Shown here: positions 18,879 to 27,359 of the stretch, piece after piece
How the letters are laid out: each line of letters opens with the position of its first letter
How positions within the stretch are numbered: position 1 is the stretch's first letter
Source: Planctomycetota bacterium
GTDB taxonomy: Bacteria; Planctomycetota; Planctomycetia; Pirellulales; Pirellulaceae
Length of the DNA: 64,000 nucleotides
NCBI GenBank assembly: GCA_016872725.1
Contig: VGZC01000017.1
Coordinates: forward strand, 30,481 to 94,480
Reading direction: 5' to 3'
The notes under the pieces: generated by a model
The model's database searches: none
The model's input: only the letters and a program-made list of their open reading frames with translations
Told to the model about the DNA's origin: nothing
Translations under genes and position numbers: made by a program

Positions 18879-21440
18879 ATGCGAAACGGGAATTCCTCGA
18901 TGGTGCCGCGCGCGGCGGTCCTGGCGTGGGGGACCATGGTCCTGGGATTCGGACTCGGTTCCGCAACGGGCGGCGAGCCGGCCGGCTCGGCCGACACGGC
19001 GGCCGACACGGCGGCCGACCCGGCCGATGTCCGCGCGGCGCTCGACGCGCCGCTCCTCTTCGTCAAGCGGCACTCGTACCAGGGCATCCACATTTACGAC
19101 ACGTGCTATAAATGGCCGCCCGGCGGAGGCGGCATCTACGTCGTCGAGAACCCTTCGGCGCCCCAGGCCGAATGGAAGATCCGGGCGGTCATCGACCCGC
19201 GAACTCCGGGTACGCTCGGTGCCGGCGTCTACAGCCATCCCGAGTTGTCGTGGGACGCGACCAAGGTGCTCTTTTGTTACAAGGGGGAACCCGAGGGGAG
19301 CACGAGCATCCACGAGATCGGCATCGATGGGAAGGGCTTGCGCCGGGTCACCGACCCCGCGCCGACCTGCGCGAGCTACCACGGTCGAGGCGGCGGACAA
19401 CACGACCTCGCGCCCGCCTACCTGCCCGACGGGAGGATCGTATTCCTGTCCACGCGACCGAGCGGACTTGTGCCGTGCAACAACACGGGAGTCGCCATCC
19501 TGCACGTGATGAACGCGGACGGCTCCGATCTGCATCCGATCTCGGTCAACAACGTGAACGAGTTCGACCCGAGCGTGCTGCCGGACGGCCGGATCGCGTT
19601 TGGCCGCTGGGAGTACGTCGACAAGAACGCGCTGACGATCCAGTCACTTTGGACGATCCACGCGGACGGCACCGAGGAAACGGCCATGTTCGCCAACAAC
19701 ATGGTCTTTCCGGAAGCCGTCCTGGACGCTCGGCCGATTCCCGGCACGCACTTGATCGTCGGAACGCTCGCCAAACACAACGCGCCGCCTCGCGGTTCGA
19801 TCGGGATCATCGACCCGTACCGCGGCAAGAACAACCCTTCCGCGATCACGAATCTCGAACATCCGGAGAACCCGACGTTCGACATGGGCGATTCGTGCGA
19901 ACCATGGCCGATCAACGAGAACCTTTTCCTCTACAGCGGTCGGCCGGCGGGCGCGGCGCGGAATGCCCTCATGGCCATCGATCGGACCGGTCGATCGATC
20001 GTCTTGCTCCAGGATCCCGACATCTGCATGCACTCCCCCATGCTGGTGAAGGCCCGATCCGTTCCGCCCGTCACGCGACTCGCCACCGACCGGCGTATGG
20101 ATCGCGGCCGGTTTTTCGTCCAGGACATTTATGATGGGCTCGACGGCGTCGCGCGGGGCGACGTGAAGTGGCTGCGCGTCGTGACGGAAACATCGCGGGT
20201 CAGCGAGAGCCCCGGTTCGCCCAATCCGTTCAACCAGACGTTCCTGGTCAGCGCGGCGCTCGCGTTCAGCGTCAAGCAGTTCCTCGGCGTGGTGCCGGTC
20301 GAGGCGGACGGATCGGCGTACTTCGAAGTGCCGGCGGGCGAAGCGGTCTACCTTCAGGCGCTCGGCGCCGACGGGCGCCTGGTCCAGAGCATGCGGACGT
20401 TCGTCCAGGCCGCGCCGGGGACGACCCGATCGTGCATCGGCTGCCACGAGCACAAGTCGCGCGCGCCGTCGCACCATCCATCGGCCGCACTCGCCCTGCA
20501 GCGCGAGCCGAACGTGCCCCGCCCCGAATCGTGGGGCGCCGGGTTCGTGGATTATCCGAGCATGGTGCAGCCGATCCTCGACCGGCATTGCGTCGCGTGC
20601 CACGGCGGCGACCAGGGCATCGCCGCCGGAATCGATCTTACGGGCGGCTGGACCGAGCACTTCAGCAACAGCTACGAAAACCTCGTGAACCGCCGCGAGA
20701 GCCAATTGGTGGCGTACTGGATCGCCGGGATCGACTGCATGAACGGGACCGCGTACTGGTCCGCGCAAATCTTTCCTCCGCGCGGGCATGGATCGGGCGC
20801 CGCCCCGCTCGCCGACCTCCTCGTCGAAGGCCACGGCGGCCGTATCGCGTCGATGACGCGCGCCGAGCGGGACCTGATCATGGCGTGGATCGACACGAAC
20901 GGGTTGTATTACGGCACGTGGGACTATACGCGGAACGGATACGCGCTCGCGCCTTGGGCCGGCGCCCGGCAGGAACTGATCGGCGCGATGCAGTCGGCCG
21001 GATGCGCGAAATGCCACGCCGACGGCGACACGATCGTTCGGTTCGAAGGCGATTGGATCAACCTGCAAAATCCCGAATGGAGCCGCATCCTGCGCGCGCC
21101 GCTCGCCGAGGGGGACGATGGGTTCGGACTGGCCGCTTGCCGATCGGCGAAAGCCGATTCGAACCGCCGGCGGCTGCAGTTGCTCGTGAACGGCTATGCA
21201 CATGCCGTGCAACCGCTCGACCGCTTCCCCCGCCGTCCGATCGAATCCTCGGCGCGGCCCGGAGAGCCGTTCGTGAGCTTCACGTCCACGAGCGATGCGC
21301 GGTACCAATCGATGCTCGCCATCATTCGCAAGTCGCGTGAGCGGGCACTCGCCGTGCCCCGCGTCGACATGCCGAACGCGGAGATCATCGCGGGCGAGTC
21401 GCGTCCGAGCGTGGTCGTACCGCCGACGTCGAGTGAATAG
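18879..21440 (+). CDS. HzsA-like secreted tri-haem cytochrome
   Basis: 853 residues. A signal peptide (MRNGNSSMVPRAAVLAWGTM onward) leads a hydrazine-synthase-alpha-like region: HSYQGIHIYDTCYKWPPGGG, SYHGRGGGQHDLAPAYLPDG, RIVFLSTRPSGLVPCNNTG and DPSVLPDGRIAFGRWEYVDK. Three haem-c motifs follow: CIGCH (519), CVACH (571) and CAKCH (709). It shares the overall plan of the HzsA-like/SUMF1 protein on the other strand but lacks the LamG-like front and the SUMF1 tail and has an extra haem motif. AAAGGG precedes ATG 18879. It was probably recruited to periplasmic electron transfer or binding; no anammox partner genes are present, so the substrate is unknown. The protease gene follows at about 100 bp and may be cotranscribed. 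Confidence 0.82.
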   Translation: MRNGNSSMVPRAAVLAWGTMVLGFGLGSATGGEPAGSADTAADTAADPADVRAALDAPLLFVKRHSYQGIHIYDTCYKWPPGGGGIYVVENPSAPQAEWKIRAVIDPRTPGTLGAGVYSHPELSWDATKVLFCYKGEPEGSTSIHEIGIDGKGLRRVTDPAPTCASYHGRGGGQHDLAPAYLPDGRIVFLSTRPSGLVPCNNTGVAILHVMNADGSDLHPISVNNVNEFDPSVLPDGRIAFGRWEYVDKNALTIQSLWTIHADGTEETAMFANNMVFPEAVLDARPIPGTHLIVGTLAKHNAPPRGSIGIIDPYRGKNNPSAITNLEHPENPTFDMGDSCEPWPINENLFLYSGRPAGAARNALMAIDRTGRSIVLLQDPDICMHSPMLVKARSVPPVTRLATDRRMDRGRFFVQDIYDGLDGVARGDVKWLRVVTETSRVSESPGSPNPFNQTFLVSAALAFSVKQFLGVVPVEADGSAYFEVPAGEAVYLQALGADGRLVQSMRTFVQAAPGTTRSCIGCHEHKSRAPSHHPSAALALQREPNVPRPESWGAGFVDYPSMVQPILDRHCVACHGGDQGIAAGIDLTGGWTEHFSNSYENLVNRRESQLVAYWIAGIDCMNGTAYWSAQIFPPRGHGSGAAPLADLLVEGHGGRIASMTRAERDLIMAWIDTNGLYYGTWDYTRNGYALAPWAGARQELIGAMQSAGCAKCHADGDTIVRFEGDWINLQNPEWSRILRAPLAEGDDGFGLAACRSAKADSNRRRLQLLVNGYAHAVQPLDRFPRRPIESSARPGEPFVSFTSTSDARYQSMLAIIRKSRERALAVPRVDMPNAEIIAGESRPSVVVPPTSSE

Positions 21441-21538
21441 TCCGCCGATCGCGCTCGCGGCGCCGGCGCCCGGATTCCATGACCCGCGTCGAGCCGTTCG
21501 TCCGTTTCGTGTTCCGCCTCGTCCCCGGGAGTTCGCCG

Positions 21539-24500
21539 ATGGTCCGGTACCGGATGCTCTGGATCGCCTTCTCGACCTTCGCGTGCGGCGCCCATTTCGG
21601 TCTTTCGGGCAACGATCTCGCGGGCAAAGATCTTTCGGGTAAAGATCTTTCGGGCAAAGTCGGCGCGGTGCGGGATGCGCGCGTCGCCGTCGTCCCGGCG
21701 ACCGATGTCCTTCCGAACATCGGCGATGGGGCCCGCATCGCCCCGGAGGCGCCGACCGACGAGCAAGCCGGCGCGGACGCGGCGTGGACCGCCCAGGGCC
21801 GCGTGACGGCGATCGAGAGGGGCGTGGTCATCGTCGAATTGACCCGGGGCGCCGACCAGGTGGCGGTCGGGCATCACGTGGTGTTCACGTCGGCGACCGA
21901 TCCGCCTTCCCAGCCCTCGCCCGAGACGAATCCGGATCAGCCACCGATCCTTGGACTTCTTGGACTTCTTGGACTTCGCGCCGAACCGGTCGATGGGAAG
22001 CTCGCGCAACTGCTCGACCTCCCCCGGCCCACGGGACTTGTCGTGATCCAAGTCGAACCCGACTCGCCCGGCGCGCGTGCGGGGATTAAGAAACGGGACG
22101 TCATCTTGCGGGTCGGCGAAACGGATGTGGACCGGCCGCGACAATTCGAGGACGCGGCGGCGTCGCGGGACGGCAAGCTCGTTCTCACCATCTGGCGCGA
22201 CGGCGCGTCGGCGACGGTGGAAGTCGCCCGCCCGCCCGAGCCGCCGGAACGGGCCGGGCCGACCGCGACGGACGCGCCCGAGACTCCGCTCTGGATCGGA
22301 GCCGGCATCGAGAACAATCGGGACGACATCACGATTCGGTTCCTGGTCCCCGGCGCGCCGGCGCAGCGCGACGGCCTTCGGATCGACGACCGCATCGTCC
22401 GCATCGACGCATTCGACGTGCGGGACGCGACGGAGTTCACTCGAATCGTCGAACGATCCGCGCCGGGCCAGTCCGTCACGATCACGGTCCTTCGAAACGG
22501 CGAACGGACACCGGTCACGGTCACACCGGAGCCGCGCCCTTCCGATGCGGAAACGGCGGCGAACCTGCAGAAAGCGGCGGAGGCCGGCGATCCGGCCGGG
22601 CAATTCCTTCGCAGCCAGCAGACCGGCGAGTCCGTCCCGGCGGAATATCGACTCACCATGGCCCAATCGATCGAGTGGTTGCGGAAGTCGGCCGATGCGG
22701 GATTCGCCGGCGCGCAGGCCTCGCTCGGCTCCTACTACCTCGATGGCGGCCCGATCCCCGCCGCGGCCGCGACGGGCGTCGCGTGGCTCCGCAAGGGCGC
22801 CGAGCAGGGCAATGTCGCGGCGATGCGCGACCTGAGCCGCGCGTATGGGGAGGGCGCGGGAATCGCGAAGAACGCCGACGAATCGCGGCGATGGCATGAT
22901 CGGGCATTCGCGACCGGCAGCCTCGACGCCATCGTCGATCGGGGCACGTTCTATGAATTCGGTCATATGTTCGCGAAGGACGTCGAGCGGGCGGCGGAAT
23001 ACTACCATCTCGCGGCATCGCGCGGGAATGCCTTCGGCGCGTTCAACTACGGGCGGTGCCTTCGAAAGGGAATCGGCGTCGCACGCGACGCCTCCGAAGC
23101 GCGCCGCTGGCTCGAAAAGGCCGCCGAACGCGGACTTGCCCAAGCGAAAAAAGAACTCGATGAACTCAACGACGCGGGGACCGCGCCCGGAGGCCCAACC
23201 GGCGGCGGGGCGACCGGGACAAGTGACCTCGGCGGCGCCGCGCGCAACGCGCAGTCGGCGGTCGTCCTGCTGATGACGCCGAGCGGCGCCTCGGGCACCG
23301 GATTCGTCATATCCCGCACACACCGGCTCGTCGCCACCAACGCGCACGTCGCCGATTTCTACTTTTCGGACGGAAAGAGGATGACGGCCCATGTCAACGG
23401 AGTCGGCGCGTCGCACGACGTCGAACAGGTTTGGTTCCATCCCGGCGTCCTTCGCAGCATCGATGCGGACCGCGTCGCCATCGTGCGTTCGATGGAGCCG
23501 TCGCACGGACCGACCTTTCCCGGATGTCCCGACGTCGCCGTGCTGCAGCTCGGCGCGTCCGGCCCGGCGCTGCCCTCCGAATTGTCGCTCGCCACGCCCG
23601 AGGAACTGCGCGAATTGCTCGGCCAACCGATCGGTCTGCTCGGATTCCCCGGACACGACCGCGTCGAACTGGGAGCCGACCCGTCCCAAATCACGGCCAG
23701 CTACCAGCAAGGCGTCATCAGCCGGCTCACCGATTTCCAAATGCGAGGAGCCTCGTCGGAAGACCGGCGCCAGTACCTGCAGCACACGGCGCTCGGGCTC
23801 AACGGCGCGAGCGGCTCGCCGCTCTTCCTGGCCAACGGGCGCGTCGCCGGCATCCACAACTCCTACCGGACACAACGGACGTCGCAATACCTCGCCCAAC
23901 TTTCGCACGGAATCCGCATCGACTGCCTGTGGGAGCTGATCCTCTATCACAAACTCGACAACTTGTTTCCGGTACCCGTATCGCGCGACTCCGTGAACCT
24001 CGCGCGATTCGACGCGCCCGACGAGGAGATCGAGAAGTACCGGAAGATCTGGGCGCTGTTGGTCGAGGCCGACCGGTTGATGCTCGACCGCAAGTTCGCC
24101 GAGGCGGCCCAAGTCTGCAAGCAGGCGATCGCGTCGGCTCCCGAATACCCGTACGGATACGCGGTGCGGCAGGAGGCCTTCATGGCGTACGCGGCGGAGT
24201 ACCAGGACCGGTTGTCGGTCGATTCGATCGTGAAGCAAACCACGTTCGCGATGAACGACGCGAAGAAATACGCCGAGTTGCTCCCCGGCGCTCCGAACGC
24301 CCTCTTGCGGTACGCGCTCGCGCTGAGCAACAGCGGGGCGGCCGAAGCGCGGGCCGCGGGCGACGATGCGGCGGGTCGCGCGAAGTACGCCGAGGCGATT
24401 CGGATTTGCGAACAGGTCATGCAATCCGGATCGCTGACCACGATGTGGCAGGCGGAGGCGTTCGCGACGCGCAGCGTCGCTCGGCAGGGCCTTCAGGATT

Positions 24501-24676
24501 TCGACGGATCGCTCGAGGACATCAACGAGGCGATTCGCCTGCTTCCCGAGTCCCCCAACGTGTTTTTCCAGCGGTCGCGGCTCCATTCGGTTCGGGGCGA
24601 GGAGGAACTCGCCGCATCCGACCGCGCGCACGGCGAATCGCTGCGGCGGAAACAGCTCGAAGCCAAGTCGCCCTGA
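21539..24676 (+). CDS. Secreted PDZ / Sel1 / trypsin-like protease
   Basis: 1,045 residues. Exported N-terminus (MVRYRMLWIAFSTFACGAHF), then a 15-bp tandem repeat coding DLSGKDLSGK (21603-21660), two PDZ domains (about 150-225 with PDSPGARAGIKKRDVILRVG; 250-340 with PGAPAQRDGLRIDDRIVRID), Sel1 repeats (about 345-550; GDPAGQFLR, SADAGFAGAQASLGSYYLDG, GRCLRKGIGVARDASEARRW), a chymotrypsin-fold protease and a TPR-like helical end. The triad is visible: TNAHV (His603), PDVAVL (Asp665), GASGSP (Ser758). PDZ domains precede the protease here, the reverse of DegP. ATG 21539 is preferred because GGGAG lies seven bases upstream and gives a compact signal peptide; the frame opens at 21479. Likely periplasmic quality-control or processing protease. 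Confidence 0.82.
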   Translation: MVRYRMLWIAFSTFACGAHFGLSGNDLAGKDLSGKDLSGKVGAVRDARVAVVPATDVLPNIGDGARIAPEAPTDEQAGADAAWTAQGRVTAIERGVVIVELTRGADQVAVGHHVVFTSATDPPSQPSPETNPDQPPILGLLGLLGLRAEPVDGKLAQLLDLPRPTGLVVIQVEPDSPGARAGIKKRDVILRVGETDVDRPRQFEDAAASRDGKLVLTIWRDGASATVEVARPPEPPERAGPTATDAPETPLWIGAGIENNRDDITIRFLVPGAPAQRDGLRIDDRIVRIDAFDVRDATEFTRIVERSAPGQSVTITVLRNGERTPVTVTPEPRPSDAETAANLQKAAEAGDPAGQFLRSQQTGESVPAEYRLTMAQSIEWLRKSADAGFAGAQASLGSYYLDGGPIPAAAATGVAWLRKGAEQGNVAAMRDLSRAYGEGAGIAKNADESRRWHDRAFATGSLDAIVDRGTFYEFGHMFAKDVERAAEYYHLAASRGNAFGAFNYGRCLRKGIGVARDASEARRWLEKAAERGLAQAKKELDELNDAGTAPGGPTGGGATGTSDLGGAARNAQSAVVLLMTPSGASGTGFVISRTHRLVATNAHVADFYFSDGKRMTAHVNGVGASHDVEQVWFHPGVLRSIDADRVAIVRSMEPSHGPTFPGCPDVAVLQLGASGPALPSELSLATPEELRELLGQPIGLLGFPGHDRVELGADPSQITASYQQGVISRLTDFQMRGASSEDRRQYLQHTALGLNGASGSPLFLANGRVAGIHNSYRTQRTSQYLAQLSHGIRIDCLWELILYHKLDNLFPVPVSRDSVNLARFDAPDEEIEKYRKIWALLVEADRLMLDRKFAEAAQVCKQAIASAPEYPYGYAVRQEAFMAYAAEYQDRLSVDSIVKQTTFAMNDAKKYAELLPGAPNALLRYALALSNSGAAEARAAGDDAAGRAKYAEAIRICEQVMQSGSLTTMWQAEAFATRSVARQGLQDFDGSLEDINEAIRLLPESPNVFFQRSRLHSVRGEEELAASDRAHGESLRRKQLEAKSP

Positions 24677-24880
24677 CCGTAGGCGCAACCTATTCGATTG
24701 TGCGAGGCGGAAATGGGCGAATTGCCCGGGATTTCCGCGAAAATCGGCGTCGCGGGAAAAGCACGAGTCCGGCTGCGCGACCGGGCAAGGGCCGCGAATG
24801 TCGAAGACGGGGCGTTGGCGATCGCGAGCCGTCCGCACTTCGTGAATTGGTTCAACGCCTCCGGTAGATTGAGCGCATAG
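24677..24880 (+). other. Intergenic, left edge of the defence-gene relic
   Basis: About 200 bases after the protease gene. Open frames on both strands have no family resemblance. A stop codon (24878-24880) directly precedes the HTH remnant. Confidence 0.4.
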
Positions 24881-25024
24881 CCGAACACGCTTCGCAATTG
24901 GGTCAATGCCCGGAAGATCGTGGCCGTTCGCCATCCGGTGAACGACTACCGCCTCTTCAAGCGGGAGGACCTCGATGCCCTACTCAAGCAGGTGGCGGTA
25001 GCCCGAAAAAGAGCGGCCAAGTGA
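24881..25024 (+). pseudogene. Remnant of a MerR/excisionase-type HTH protein
   Basis: The frame reads PNTLRNWVNARKIVAVRHPV then NDYRLFKREDLDALLKQVAV and stops at 25022. This is the second half of a winged helix-turn-helix of the MerR/excisionase type, where intact relatives have an LGVSPNTLRNW helix. Here a TAG stands immediately before the conserved PNTLRNW and no start codon with a ribosome site is available, so the N-terminal helix is lost. First of several broken genes in a row. Confidence 0.6.
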
Positions 25025-25110
25025 CGAAGCGGATTCGTGGCAGCGAGAAGGCGTTGGATCAGGCATCGGCAGAAGGACTGCCTATGGTGACGTGTTTGCG
25101 AGGACCGAGA

Positions 25111-25272
25111 ATGGCAAAGCGGGAGAATCCGAGCGTTCGGAAGCGGCATCGGTCTTCCGCTCCATACTCGTCCAAGATCATTAAGGCGGGTGCCTTGATC
25201 GGTGACACCAAGACGCTGCTTTCCCATTGGGATGCGAGCGCCCCGGTTGCGGAGAAGGGGTTGGTTCGATGA
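25111..25272 (+). pseudogene. BrxA (DUF1819) N-terminal remnant
   Basis: ATG 25111, with GAGGA upstream, begins a 53-codon frame containing PYSSKIIKAGALIGDTKTLL then SHWDASAPVAE. This matches the start of BrxA, the small DUF1819 protein of BREX phage-defence systems (YS..I.K.GAL..DTR.LL..WD), which is normally about 200 residues. The frame ends after the first quarter, and the next broken gene begins nine bases later, as if a deletion had joined them. Not functional as it stands. Recognition is from memory of the family pattern. Confidence 0.5.
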
Positions 25273-25280
25273 CATAACTC

Positions 25281-26793
25281 GTGCCCGATCGCGAGAGTCT
25301 GACAGTCGAATTCAAAAGCGATCTCCAGCCGCTCCCGGATCGTGATCTGGTGGCGGCTGTCGTCTGTTTGGCGAACACGGAAGGGGGCGAGGTGTACCTT
25401 GGCGTGGAGGATGACGGTACGGTCACTGGATTGCGCGCTGCCCATCAGAATGTGCCGGGGTTGACGGCATTGATCGCGAATTCGACGCTCCCGCCCGTCT
25501 CCGTGCGCGTCGAGGTGCTGGATGTCGGTGGGCAGCGAGTGGCCAAGGTGCTGGTTCCGAAATCGCGTCAGCTCGTCGCCACGTCCGAGGGTCTGCTGCA
25601 GCGACGACGCCTCAAAGCGGACGGGTTGCCCGAGTGTGTGCCCTTTTTACCCGCACGAGTTCGCACGGCGACAGTCTGACCTGGAGCTGGTCGATTACTC
25701 GGCGCTGCCGATGACCGCCGCCACGCGGGATGACTTTGATCCGCTGGAACGGGAGCGGCTGCGGCAATTCGTGGCCCGGTACGGCGGCGATTCGTCGCTC
25801 TTGCGGCTCACGGACAAGGAACTCGAGGGCGCCCTGGGATTGGTCATGGCCGAACAGGGGCGTCATGTGCCCACGGTGACCGGAGTGCTCTTGATCGGCC
25901 GCGAGTCGGCCTTGCGCCGGCATCTGCCGACCCACGAGGTCGATCTCTTTCGCGTTCCCATCCCGAACTATGACCGGCGGGCGTTCCGGGAGGCGTTCAT
26001 CAACGCCCTCGTTCACCGAGACTACTCGCGTCTGGGAGCGATTCACGTTCAATGGACGGCGGACGGGATCACCATGAGTAATCCCGGCGGATTTGTGGAG
26101 GGCGTGACGCTCGACAACCTGCTGGTCGTCGCCCCCCGTCCGCGCAATCCGCTGCTGGCGGACGCCATGAAACGCATTGGTTTGGCCGAGCGCACGGGGC
26201 GGGGTATCGACCTGATCTTTCAAGGATTGCTGCGCTACGGGCGTCCTGCGCCGGACTACAGCCGGACCACGTCGCACACGGTCAGCGTCGCGCTTTCGGG
26301 TGCGGCCGCCGACATGGCCTGTTGCGAACCATCATTATGGAAGAGAAGCGCACGCGCCAGCCCTTGCCCGTCGATTCGTTGATAGCCCTGACCTTGTTGC
26401 GACAGGAGCGCCGCCTCGACACGGTTCAGCTCGCCCGGGGTATCCAAAAGGATGAAGCAGCCGCTCGACCGGTGATCGAACGTCTGGTTGAAGCCGGATT
26501 GGTCGAAGCCCACGGTGTCAAGAAAGGGCGGACCTACACGCTGAGTCCGAAGGTCTACCAGCAGATGGGGCAGGCCGCCGACTATGTGCGCCAGGCGGGC
26601 TTCGACTCGATCCAGCAGGAACAAATGGTGCTGCCGTTTGTGCGGGGCCATGGTTGAATCGCGCGCAAGGACGCAGCCAACCTGTGCCGGATAAGCAGCC
26701 TTCAGGCGAGTTACATTTTGCGTAAGCTCTTGAGGAATGGAAAGTTACGAACTGAGGGGAGCGGCAGGGGGAACGTACTACGTCCTTCCGTAA
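25281..26793 (+). pseudogene. Decayed schlafen-type (AlbA_2) ATP-binding regulator
   Basis: A COG2865-type protein: AlbA_2/schlafen domain (RESLTVEFKSD; VVCLANTEGGEVYLGVEDDG), ATPase-like C-domain (AFREAFINALVHRDYSRLGA; MSNPGGFVEGVTLDNLL; KRIGLAERTGRGIDLIFQGL) and a winged-helix end (LVEAGLVEAHGVKKGRTYTL). It carries at least five lesions: a +1 frameshift in the T-run at 25644-25648; an in-frame loss of roughly 50 codons after HLPTHEV (about 25940); a frameshift near 26318; a stop at 26655 where the following frame still reads IARKDAANLCRISSLQASY; and a frameshift near 26771 restoring GTYYVLP. Such genes often accompany BREX and other phage-defence loci, which agrees with the BrxA and PglZ remnants on either side. 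Confidence 0.75.
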
Positions 26794-26820
26794 CCTCCAA
26801 ATAGCCGCGCGCGATTTTGG

Positions 26821-26838
26821 ATCGCGCAATTGCGCGAT
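26821..26838. promoter_or_regulatory. 18-bp perfect palindrome before the PglZ remnant
   Basis: ATCGCGCAATTGCGCGAT is perfectly self-complementary and is followed by a partial copy (GCGCAATTCGCGAT) eleven bases on. It lies about 45 bases before the ATG of the PglZ remnant. Size and place suit a dimeric repressor operator; a transposon-end relic is the alternative. Confidence 0.45.
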
Positions 26839-26883
26839 CTAATGCGCAATTCGCGATTCTGCTTCGAGGGGAGTTTCTTGCCT

Positions 26884-27120
26884 ATGGCCGTCGTTACCGA
26901 TCATCTTGTGCAACTCGTCGCCAAGCAGGTTGACGAGAAGGGTCTGGTCGTCTGGTACTGTCCCGAACGTCACCTATCGATCGAGAAAGTGGCCGACCTG
27001 ATCCGCAACCGCCGCAACGACACTGGGCATCCACAAGACCCACCCGTGAAGCCATGCCACGAGGAGAAGACCGTCGCTCTCCCAGCGATCATCCAATTCA
27101 TCAAGGGGGAAGCCTCACTG
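26884..27120 (+). pseudogene. PglZ N-terminal remnant (BREX)
   Basis: ATG 26884 starts AVVTDHLVQLVAKQVDEKGL then VVWYCPERHLS, the N-terminal signature of BREX alkaline-phosphatase-like PglZ proteins (VTDHL...GLVVWYDPERHY), with Cys in place of the usual Asp. Similarity ends after about 32 codons; the frame stays open to 27363, but the rest (EKTVALPAIIQFIKGEASLT) is not recognisable PglZ, whose full length is many hundreds of residues. GAGGGGAG lies upstream. With the HTH, BrxA and schlafen-type remnants it indicates a collapsed BREX-like locus. Confidence 0.5.
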
Positions 27121-27139
27121 ACGGTCGGTGAGAAGACCG

Positions 27140-27265
27140 TGGTGGGCGAAACGCGTCGCCCCGGTCGCTCTTGGGAAGCGCATTGCCGACCGTCTTGTCG
27201 ATCCACTCGCGGAACGACTTCAGAATCGGCGCCGTCCCGCGTTGGCGGATCCGCCTTCCAGCCAT
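27140..27265 (-). pseudogene. Possible IS66-type transposase fragment
   Basis: The minus strand from 27265 reads RQRGTAPILKSFREWIDKTV then GNALPKSDRGDA, resembling the C-terminal IS66 transposase pattern (R..PVL..L..WL......LPKSPLGKAI). Only about forty codons match and no flanking inverted repeats were found. It overlaps the open frame trailing the PglZ remnant, so at most one reading is meaningful. The span 27266-27359 shows nothing recognisable. Confidence 0.3.
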
Positions 27266-27359
27266 GCCAACCTCCCGGAGTGAGATCTCGATCGGACGTC
27301 TCGCTCCAGGATACCCCCGCCGTCAATGACGCAATCCGCCGGACGTTTACCAAATTGAG

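Noticed and set aside
18879..21440. Hydrazine synthase of an anammox organism
   Set aside because: Only the alpha-subunit-like fold is seen; beta and gamma subunits and other anammox genes are absent, and such HzsA-like proteins are widespread in non-anammox planctomycetes.
21194..24934. A 1,246-codon antisense open frame over the protease gene
   Set aside because: The sense frame carries PDZ, Sel1 and a complete catalytic triad; the antisense product is arginine-rich noise with no family features.
27140..27265. A complete IS66 insertion sequence
   Set aside because: Only about forty transposase-like codons are recognisable and no terminal inverted repeats or target duplications were found, so it is kept only as a possible fragment.
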